Below are positions 1 to 4,863 of a stretch of 8,083 bases of DNA, piece after piece. A model generated the notes under the pieces. That model saw only the letters and a list, made by a program, of their open reading frames with translations. It was not told the DNA's origin and made no database searches. Every line of letters starts with the position of its first letter. The first letter of the stretch is position 1. Source of the stretch: JAFMIT01 sp044341215 (lineage in GTDB: Bacteria; Actinomycetota; Actinomycetes; S36-B12; UBA5976); NCBI GenBank assembly GCA_044341215.1, contig JBIISC010000041.1:1-8083 (forward strand), written 5' to 3'. Position numbers and translations under genes: made by a program.

Positions 1-889
1 CACGCAAATGATTTTCAAATTGACTTGTAATTGCACCATCTATCGACCAGTGGCCGCTGTTGTGCGGTCGCATAGCTAATTCATTTACCAATATTTCAGA
101 TCCGGTATCAAAAAGTTCCACTGCCAGCATTCCAGTTACATCAAGTGCATCTGCAATCTGCATTGCAATTCGTTGCGCTTCAACTGCGCGTTCTGGGGCC
201 AAGTTTGGAGCTGGTGCAATCACAACTGAACACATGCCCTCTTTTTGTTGAGTTTCAACAACTGGGTAGGCAATCATCTGTGGATGTGGTGAGCGTGCAA
301 CTTGTGCACTTAATTCCCGTTCGAATGGAATGAATTCTTCGGCCAGCCACTGCACATCTGGTCCAAGAGGTTGCGCAAGTAAATCTGCAAGTTCAGTTTC
401 GTTTTTACAAACCCAAACACCGCGTCCGTCATAGCCACCGCGCGAAACTTTGATGATGAATGGGTAGCTAACAACATTTGCAAATTCGACACCATCTGAT
501 ACTGAATTCAAAACTTTCCACTTTGGTTGTTTGATTCCAAGGCTTTCAAGTTTCTGTCTCATTAAAACTTTGTCTTGCGCGTGTGCTAATGCCTTAGAAC
601 CTGGGCGTACTACAACTCCGCGAGTTTCTAAGTCTCTGATGATCTCAAGTGGCACATGCTCATGATCGAAAGTGACCACATCAGCGCCGTTAACAATTTT
701 CTCAATCGCTGCTGCATCATCATGTTCGCCAATAAATATTTCGCCAACGACTTGGGCAGCGCTGTCAGTTGGGCTTTGAGAAAGTACTCGTAACTCGACC
801 CCCAGCGCGATAGCAGCTTGTTGGGTCATACGCGACAACTGGCCTCCGCCAATCATCACAACGGTGCGAAATCCGTGCGCTTTTGCCAC
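1..889 (-). CDS. purK: 5-(carboxyamino)imidazole ribonucleotide synthase (PurK), C-terminus cut by window edge
   Basis: PurK is the ATP-grasp enzyme that carboxylates AIR with bicarbonate and ATP to N5-CAIR in cytosolic purine synthesis; PurE then acts on the product. About 296 codons are visible, reading open to the left edge. The N-terminus has the nucleotide-binding motif GGGQL (residues 14-18). An ATP-grasp glycine loop SRGGYDGRGV lies near residues 149-158, and the signature NELAMRPHNSGHW at about 269-281 has the actinobacterial form (Met where many bacteria have Pro). Family members are about 350-400 aa, so the C-terminal quarter is missing from the window. I chose GTG at 889 because it follows an in-frame TAG (899-901) closely and gives a normal lead into the first beta strand; ATG at 856 would cut into that strand. 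No Shine-Dalgarno is seen, but TAGGCT lies 6 nt upstream, suggesting a leaderless mRNA. It diverges from the GtrA-like gene. purE commonly lies next to purK and would be to the left. Confidence 0.95.
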   Translation of the reverse strand, partial: MAKAHGFRTVVMIGGGQLSRMTQQAAIALGVELRVLSQSPTDSAAQVVGEIFIGEHDDAAAIEKIVNGADVVTFDHEHVPLEIIRDLETRGVVVRPGSKALAHAQDKVLMRQKLESLGIKQPKWKVLNSVSDGVEFANVVSYPFIIKVSRGGYDGRGVWVCKNETELADLLAQPLGPDVQWLAEEFIPFERELSAQVARSPHPQMIAYPVVETQQKEGMCSVVIAPAPNLAPERAVEAQRIAMQIADALDVTGMLAVELFDTGSEILVNELAMRPHNSGHWSIDGAITSQFENHLR

Positions 890-895
890 AGCCCA

Positions 896-901
896 AGCCT
901 A
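896..901 (-). promoter_or_regulatory. Candidate -10 element of purK (TAGGCT)
   Basis: On the minus strand TAGGCT is followed by 6 nt and then the chosen GTG start at 889. This TANNNT-N6/7-start layout is typical of leaderless actinobacterial transcripts, where transcription begins at the first base of the start codon. No clear -35 hexamer is visible. Transcription start is inferred only. Confidence 0.4.
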
Positions 902-927
902 AACGAATTTTGAGTGTGCATTTGCCC

Positions 928-933
928 TACTCT
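928..933 (+). promoter_or_regulatory. Candidate -10 element of the GtrA-like gene (TACTCT)
   Basis: TACTCT lies 7 nt before GTG 941, again fitting a leaderless start. A purine-rich GAGAG at 935-939 is only 1 nt from the GTG, too close for a normal Shine-Dalgarno. No convincing -35 box is seen at the expected distance. Confidence 0.35.
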
Positions 934-940
934 TGAGAGC

Positions 941-1375
941 GTGAGCCTCTTAAATCGGATACAAAAATTGGTGCCAGAAGCGTCAAAGTTCCTAACTGTT
1001 GGGGCAGTGGCTTATCTCGTGGACTTTGGAGTTTTCAATTTACTGCGATTTGCCGGCGATTTTGCACCGCTTTCAGGCAAGCCGCTAACCGCAAAAGTTA
1101 TTTCTGCCTTTCTAGCCACATTGGTTGCCTACTTTGGCAATAAGAACTGGACCTATGCAGCGCGCAAAGGCCAAGACAAGCGTAAAGAAATCATCTGGTT
1201 CTTCGGATTAAATATTGTGGCGATGGTCATAGCGGTAGGTTGCTTATGGATCAGTCACTACGTTCTTGGTCTAGACAGCGCATTAGCGGACAATATTTCA
1301 GCGAACATAATCGGTGTGGCATTTGGAACTTTATTCAGATTCTTTACATATCGAAAGTTTGTTTTCATTCACTAG
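941..1375 (+). CDS. GtrA-like four-helix membrane protein
   Basis: A small integral membrane protein of the GtrA/DPMS family. Family members are thought to help move polyprenyl-phosphate-linked sugars across the membrane or to support cell-surface glycosylation; the substrate here is unknown. From GTG 941 it is 144 aa with four hydrophobic segments at about 17-37, 52-68, 84-108 and 117-137. Family-typical features are the N-K-N-W-T-Y motif after helix 2 (67-72) and the basic aromatic end F-R-F-F-T-Y-R-K-F-V-F (132-142). An in-frame GTG at 914 would add nine residues, but 941 fits the TACTCT -10 spacing and places the start just before the amphipathic lead-in, so I prefer it. The gene stands alone, divergent from purK and convergent with birA. 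A GtrA-like gene sits at the same place in mycobacteria (Rv3277), which suggests an old neighbourhood rather than recent transfer. Confidence 0.85.
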   Translation: MSLLNRIQKLVPEASKFLTVGAVAYLVDFGVFNLLRFAGDFAPLSGKPLTAKVISAFLATLVAYFGNKNWTYAARKGQDKRKEIIWFFGLNIVAMVIAVGCLWISHYVLGLDSALADNISANIIGVAFGTLFRFFTYRKFVFIH

Positions 1376-1441
1376 TTTTTTCAATTGCTAGTTTTTTCAA
1401 TTGCTAGTTTGTCTTTGTTTACTTTTTGTTTTCATTGACTA
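1361..1441 (+). repeat. Short direct repeats at the end of the GtrA-like gene and in the following spacer
   Basis: A 16-nt unit, ctagttttttcaattg, occurs twice in tandem at 1372-1387 and 1388-1403, with a partial third copy (ctagttt) at 1404-1410. The first unit includes the stop codon of the GtrA-like gene. A separate 14-nt unit, gttttcattcacta at 1361-1374, recurs with one mismatch at 1428-1441. Because the repeat starts at the TAG, changes in copy number would leave the protein unchanged. This looks like local duplication by slippage. The run of T tracts after CAATTG palindromes could weakly end transcription of the GtrA-like gene. Confidence 0.75.
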
Positions 1442-1460
1442 ATTGGTCTTTAAAATTAGT
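1438..1460. terminator. AT-rich inverted repeat between convergent genes, possible weak terminator
   Basis: ACTAATT (1438-1444) and AATTAGT (1454-1460) form a perfect 7-bp stem with a 9-nt loop, placed between the 3' ends of the GtrA-like gene and birA. The stem has only one G:C pair and no T run follows it on either strand, so intrinsic termination would be inefficient. The 1376-1485 spacer holds no gene. Confidence 0.25.
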
Positions 1461-1485
1461 GAGTAATGTTGTTAACTGAGCTTTA

Positions 1486-2274
1486 TCAATTAGTTAGTAA
1501 GTGCTTAACATCGCCGGTTAATACTTCAACTTCACCATTGCCGGTTTGGATTACCAAAGCACCTGCTTGATTGACATTGATTGCGCGGCCAACCACATCG
1601 GATGAGTTAAGCATTTGCACAATCACATTCTTGCCAATTGTCAGACAAAGCTTTTTGTATGTTTCAACAACTTCAGAATCGTCTTGAGTTTGATCTTTGG
1701 TTAATTGTGTAATGATTTCAAAAATTAGTTGATTAACATCCGGTAATTCTGAAATCAATTCATTTAGTGCAATCGCTTCATCGGTTGGGCGCGAAGCTGT
1801 GAACTTCATATTGATACCGATTCCTGCAACCACAATTTCAAAATCTTGTGGATGGCGTTGCATGACGATGCCACCTAGTTTTCGCATCTGCCCATCAACT
1901 TCAACTACGAGATCGTTGGGCCATTTAAGTTGGATGTCGGGCAGATGCTTACTTATTGCCTTTGCAACGGCTTGGCCGGCAAATAGCGGTAAGACAGCTG
2001 CGTCACTTCGAAAGACAAATGACATCAAGATTGAGTCACCAGGCTCACTTTGCCAAGTTCGGTCCAAACGCCCAATCCCAGCTGATTGGTGATGGGTGAT
2101 GAGAGTTACTCCTCGGTTGAGGTCACTGGCAGAGCGTTCAAGCAGCACTTTCTGCGTCGAATCCACCTCAGCGATTACCTCAACGAGAGCTGCGATTTTG
2201 GTCTCATTTATGAGTGAATTAAGCACAGCGCTATCCGCTAGTAACCAAGATGACTTGTTAGTAGGTGTACTCAC
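1486..2274 (-). CDS. birA: Biotin--[acetyl-CoA-carboxylase] ligase, no DNA-binding domain
   Basis: BirA makes biotinyl-5'-AMP and transfers biotin to the carrier lysine of biotin enzymes; the likely target is Lys553 of the nearby AccA. From GTG 2274 it is 262 aa. Visible motifs are V-D-S-T-Q (37-41, the usual V-x-S-T-N/Q biotin contact), the biotin/adenylate loop A-G-I-G-R-L-D-R-T-W (65-74), K-W-P-N-D (117-121) with the catalytic-site lysine, K-L-G-G-I (132-136), G-I-G-I-N (151-155), and a small C-terminal beta domain from about 215. There is no N-terminal helix-turn-helix, so this is a group I, non-repressor ligase. The open frame extends upstream to 2472, but that part lies opposite the accD 5' coding region and is not family sequence. 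GTG 2274 fits TACGGT 6 nt upstream. Ile67 replaces the Arg usual at the first loop position. It diverges from accD, as in mycobacteria. Confidence 0.93.
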   Translation of the reverse strand: MSTPTNKSSWLLADSAVLNSLINETKIAALVEVIAEVDSTQKVLLERSASDLNRGVTLITHHQSAGIGRLDRTWQSEPGDSILMSFVFRSDAAVLPLFAGQAVAKAISKHLPDIQLKWPNDLVVEVDGQMRKLGGIVMQRHPQDFEIVVAGIGINMKFTASRPTDEAIALNELISELPDVNQLIFEIITQLTKDQTQDDSEVVETYKKLCLTIGKNVIVQMLNSSDVVGRAINVNQAGALVIQTGNGEVEVLTGDVKHLLTN

Positions 2275-2279
2275 TCGGC

Positions 2280-2286
2280 TACCGTA
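2280..2286. promoter_or_regulatory. Candidate shared -10 region for divergent birA and accD
   Basis: The 7 bp taccgta reads TACCGT on plus (2280-2285) and TACGGT on minus (2286-2281), both matching TANNNT. The minus copy is 6 nt from the birA GTG, fitting a leaderless mRNA. The plus copy would start transcription near 2292, leaving about 20 nt of leader that includes the accD Shine-Dalgarno. A weak -35-like TTGTTA lies at 2255-2260 (19-nt spacer) for accD. Promoter activity is inferred from spacing alone. Confidence 0.4.
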
Positions 2287-2301
2287 CGCCGAAGAAGACC
2301 C

Positions 2302-2307
2302 AAGGAG
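2302..2307 (+). promoter_or_regulatory. Ribosome binding site of accD (AAGGAG)
   Basis: AAGGAG sits 4 nt before ATG 2312. It decides the start of accD: the frame is open upstream to before 2096, but that region is birA on the other strand and carries no comparable site. It contrasts with birA, purK and the GtrA-like gene, which lack a usable Shine-Dalgarno. Confidence 0.8.
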
Positions 2308-2311
2308 AAAC

Positions 2312-3904
2312 ATGTCAGCAGAACCAACCGCTGAAAATGTGACCAACCCGCATACAACTGCTGGGAAGTTGCACGGTCTAGAAGTCCGTCGCGCTGAAGC
2401 TAAGAGCCGGCGGAATGCTGCTACCGAAAAGCAGATAACCCGCGGCAAGAACGGTGCATACGACCGTATCAATGCACTTCTTGATGAAGGAACTTTCCAG
2501 ATCGTCGATGGGTTTAGAAAACATCGTTCTTACGCATTCGGCATGGAGAAGTCGCGCCCAGGCGGCGATGGTGTCTTCACAGGTTATGGAACTATCGATG
2601 GCCGACCAGTTTGCGTGTTTGCGCAGGACTTCACAATTTTCGGTGGCTCACTTGGCGAAGTTGTTGGTGAGAAAATTACTAAGGTGATGGATCTAGCACT
2701 TAAAACTGGTTGTCCCGTAATTGGGTTAAACGATTCGGGTGGCGCACGCATTCAAGAAGGTGTTGCATCCCTTAATCAATATGGTGAGATTTTCCGCCGC
2801 AATGTTCATTCATCTGGTGTGATTCCACAAATTTCTTTGATTCTCGGCCCTTGTGCTGGTGGCGCTGTTTATAGCCCAGCTCTTACCGACTTCACAATCA
2901 TGGTTGATCAAACATCACACATGTTTATTACCGGTCCAGAAGTTATTAAAACTGTGACTGGTGAAGACGTAAGTTTTGAAGACCTTGGTGGCGCTCGAAC
3001 TCACAACACAAAATCTGGTGTTGCTCACTTCATGGCATCGACCGAAGATGAAGCGTTTGATTACGTGAAAACTTTGCTTTCTTACCTACCAAGCAACAAC
3101 ATGGAAGAACCACCTGCATATCCTTGGGAAGCAAGCCTGGAAACAACTGAAGAAGATTACGAACTTGATTCAATAATTCCAGATTCTGCAAATCAGCCTT
3201 ATGACATGCATGCGGTCTTCAGCCACATTCTTGATGACAATGATTTCCTAGAAGTGCAGCCAATGTTTGCACCAAACATCATCGTTGGTTTTGGTCGCAT
3301 TGAAGGTCATGCGGTTGGTATCGTGGCAAATCAACCAATGCAACTAGCTGGCACCCTCGACATCTCTGCATCGGAGAAAGCTGCGCGCTTTGTTCGCACC
3401 TGCGATGCTTTCAACATCCCAGTTTTGACTTTCGTAGATGTGCCAGGATTCCTGCCTGGTGCAGATCAAGAGTGGGACGGAATTATTCGTCGCGGTGCCA
3501 AGTTGATTTATGCATATGCTGAAGCAACCGTGCCAACCATCACCGTTATTACTCGCAAGGCATACGGTGGCGCTTACCTAGTCATGGGCTCAAAGTCACT
3601 AGGCGCAGACCTCAACTTCGCTTGGCCAACTGGTCAGATTGCAGTTATGGGCGCTCAGGGTGCGGTAAACATCTTGTATCGCAAAGAACTTGAACAGGCT
3701 GATGACAAAGTTGCCAAGCGCGCTGAATTGGTTGACGATTATGAAGACACTTTGGCAAACCCTTATGTCGCTGCTGAACGCGGATATATCGATCGAGTTA
3801 TCTTCCCGCATGAGACCAGAAGCATGGTGATTCGCGGACTTCGTGCACTTCGCAATAAACGCGAACAACTGCCACCAAAGAAGCATGGAAATATTCCGCT
3901 ATGA
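2312..3904 (+). CDS. accD: Acyl-CoA carboxylase beta subunit (carboxyltransferase; acetyl-/propionyl-CoA type)
   Basis: This is the carboxyltransferase that moves CO2 from carboxybiotin on AccA to acetyl-CoA or propionyl-CoA, giving malonyl- or methylmalonyl-CoA. Its 530 aa is the usual length for actinobacterial PccB/AccD proteins, which are normally hexamers. The N-terminal crotonase-like half has D-S-G-G-A-R-I-Q-E-G (141-150) and the oxyanion-type loop G-P-C-A-G-G-A-V-Y (179-187). The C-terminal half has the biotin-side motif D-V-P-G-F-L-P-G (376-383) and A-Y-G-G-A-Y-L-V-M-G (417-426), then W-P-T-G-Q-I-A-V-M-G-A-Q-G-A. Leu423 lies where the propionyl-specific Streptomyces PccB has Asp422 and the acetyl-accepting AccB has Ile, by my recollection. 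An aliphatic side chain suggests acetyl-CoA is accepted, but this is inference. The start is fixed by AAGGAG at 2302-2307. The stop overlaps accE by 4 nt (ATGA). pccB is an alternative name. Confidence 0.96.
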   Translation: MSAEPTAENVTNPHTTAGKLHGLEVRRAEAKSRRNAATEKQITRGKNGAYDRINALLDEGTFQIVDGFRKHRSYAFGMEKSRPGGDGVFTGYGTIDGRPVCVFAQDFTIFGGSLGEVVGEKITKVMDLALKTGCPVIGLNDSGGARIQEGVASLNQYGEIFRRNVHSSGVIPQISLILGPCAGGAVYSPALTDFTIMVDQTSHMFITGPEVIKTVTGEDVSFEDLGGARTHNTKSGVAHFMASTEDEAFDYVKTLLSYLPSNNMEEPPAYPWEASLETTEEDYELDSIIPDSANQPYDMHAVFSHILDDNDFLEVQPMFAPNIIVGFGRIEGHAVGIVANQPMQLAGTLDISASEKAARFVRTCDAFNIPVLTFVDVPGFLPGADQEWDGIIRRGAKLIYAYAEATVPTITVITRKAYGGAYLVMGSKSLGADLNFAWPTGQIAVMGAQGAVNILYRKELEQADDKVAKRAELVDDYEDTLANPYVAAERGYIDRVIFPHETRSMVIRGLRALRNKREQLPPKKHGNIPL

Positions 3905-4158
3905 CAGATAAGCGCGCGACAGACAAACAACAGCCAGATAAACCAGAGACAGATAAACCAGTCTTTAAAGTTATTAGCGGCAATCCAACTCCTGAAGAAT
4001 TGGCAATCATTCTTTCTGTTACTGCGCATGCAAATGGAATTAAAGTTTTACCGGAACCAACCAAACTTTCAAAATGGGGTAACCCGCATTCTCATATGCG
4101 CCATCTACTTCCGGTTGGTCACAATGTTTGGCGACAATCGTCTTGGGCAAAGCATTAA
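3901..4158 (+). CDS. accE: Acyl-CoA carboxylase epsilon subunit
   Basis: A small actinobacteria-specific subunit that binds the alpha/beta carboxylase and raises its activity (AccE/PccE in Streptomyces, AccE5 in mycobacteria). The 85-aa protein has the conserved stretch V-I-S-G-N-P-T-P-E-E-L-A (24-35), and a C-terminal part with conserved Trp at 59, 77 and 82, as in the family. The N-terminal 20 residues are low-complexity and charged, made of four five-residue repeats (TDKRA, TDKQQ, PDKPE, TDKPV), and are probably a disordered tail. The ATG lies within the accD stop (ATGA), and the TAA overlaps the maf ATG (TAATG), so translation is likely coupled through all three genes. The position right behind accD supports the assignment. 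Confidence 0.9.
   Translation: MTDKRATDKQQPDKPETDKPVFKVISGNPTPEELAIILSVTAHANGIKVLPEPTKLSKWGNPHSHMRHLLPVGHNVWRQSSWAKH
3904..3963 (+). repeat. Four in-frame 15-nt repeats in the 5' end of accE
   Basis: Four consecutive 15-nt units start at 3904, 3919, 3934 and 3949, with consensus close to acagataaaccagag. They encode x-D-K-x-x four times; the D-K pair is kept in every copy while the first, fourth and fifth residues vary. Because 15 is a multiple of 3, gain or loss of units preserves the reading frame. Confidence 0.85.
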
Positions 4159-4781
4159 TGCTTCCAACAATTGTGTTGGCATCTGCATCACCTGCACGCA
4201 AGATGCTTTTGGAAAATGCTGGTATTAAACCAATAATTCAAGTTAGTCACCTTGATGAAGATGCAATCGCAGCTACAAACAATTGGCACAAACCAGAAGA
4301 AATGGCTCTAGGACTTGCAATTGCAAAAGCTGTTGAAGTTGCAAAGAATCTGAGTGGTACAAATACTTTAATCATTGGTTGTGATTCAGTTATGGAATTC
4401 GACGGCCAACCACACGGAAAACCCCTAGATCATGACACTGCATTAGATCGCTTAAAAATAATGAGTGGTGGATCTGGACATCTTCATACTGGCCATTGTG
4501 TTATTTGGATTAATGGCGAAAATCAGCAACAGGTTTCAACAGTCACATCCACTGAGGTCGTCTTCCACGAAATGACTGCTAACGAAATCAATGCCTACGT
4601 TGCCACCGGTGAACCGCTCAACGTGGCTGGCGCCTTCACCCTCGACTCCCTTGGCGGGCCATTTATCAAGGAAATCCATGGTGACCCCTCAAATGTCATT
4701 GGCCTTTCCCTACCCACCTTGCGCCTGCTACTGTCCAAAATGGGCCTCGGCTGGGAATCTGTGCTTAAAAACCACGCTTAG
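4158..4781 (+). CDS. maf: Maf-family nucleotide pyrophosphatase
   Basis: Maf proteins hydrolyse nucleoside triphosphates, mostly non-canonical or methylated ones or dTTP/UTP, to monophosphate and pyrophosphate, and have been linked to septum control; the exact substrate here cannot be read from sequence. The 207-aa protein starts with the signature L-A-S-A-S-P-A-R (7-14). It has the catalytic-site Asp in G-C-D-S-V (74-78; family D-T/S-V), G-K-P at 87-89, a T-G-H segment after the central helix, and the C-terminal A-G-A-F plus N-V-I-G-L-S motifs. The ATG at 4158 shares one base with the accE TAA and puts the signature at the very N-terminus; an upstream in-frame start at 4128 lies inside accE and is rejected. 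GC rises clearly from about 4550 to the end of the gene. Neighbour order matches mycobacteria (Rv3282). Confidence 0.93.
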   Translation: MLPTIVLASASPARKMLLENAGIKPIIQVSHLDEDAIAATNNWHKPEEMALGLAIAKAVEVAKNLSGTNTLIIGCDSVMEFDGQPHGKPLDHDTALDRLKIMSGGSGHLHTGHCVIWINGENQQQVSTVTSTEVVFHEMTANEINAYVATGEPLNVAGAFTLDSLGGPFIKEIHGDPSNVIGLSLPTLRLLLSKMGLGWESVLKNHA

Positions 4782-4830
4782 GCTCACAAATTACCGCTCT
4801 AGTGACTGTCTAGTAGCCCTCTTGGCTTCC

Positions 4831-4836
4831 TAAACT
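4831..4836 (+). promoter_or_regulatory. Candidate -10 element of accA (TAAACT)
   Basis: The 82-bp gap after maf is the largest in this run of plus-strand genes, so a promoter for accA is plausible. TAAACT matches TANNNT and would place the transcript start near 4843, just upstream of the Shine-Dalgarno. No good -35 is seen at 16-18 nt, so this is weak. Confidence 0.3.
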
Positions 4837-4852
4837 CACCTACCTAACCGAT

Positions 4853-4857
4853 AGGAG
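4853..4857 (+). promoter_or_regulatory. Ribosome binding site deciding a TTG start of accA (AGGAG)
   Basis: AGGAG with a 6-nt spacer precedes TTG 4864. The biotin carboxylase sequence K-V-L-I-A-N-R-G-E-I begins seven codons later, so no in-frame ATG could serve as the start without losing the first strand and the nucleotide-fold motif. The TTG is therefore the likely initiator. Confidence 0.8.
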
Positions 4858-4863
4858 CTCAAC

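Noticed and set aside
60..495. Short open frames on both strands near the left edge
   Set aside because: They lie in other frames of purK, whose full minus-strand translation gives clear PurK motifs throughout.
1376..1485. Spacer repeats as a possible CRISPR array or insertion-sequence remnant
   Set aside because: Units are 14-16 nt, directly adjacent or degenerate, with no uniform spacers, no terminal inverted repeats and no transposase fragment.
2096..2311. Upstream extension of the accD reading frame by 72 codons
   Set aside because: It lies opposite the birA 5' coding region, has no family similarity that I can recognise, and AAGGAG directly precedes ATG 2312, giving the usual 530-aa length.
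2275..2472. Upstream extension of the birA frame to 328 aa
   Set aside because: The extra residues are the antisense of the accD 5' end, and other group I ligases start close to the V-x-S-T motif; GTG 2274 fits better.
4128..4157. Alternative maf start ten codons upstream
   Set aside because: It sits within accE, and ATG 4158 places L-A-S-A-S-P-A-R at the normal distance from the N-terminus with a TAATG overlap.
4782..4863. Possible riboswitch or biotin operator before accA
   Set aside because: The 82-bp gap has no long paired element, and I see no dyad resembling a BioR/BirA/BioQ operator beyond a short ctag...ctag repeat. The ligase also lacks a DNA-binding domain.
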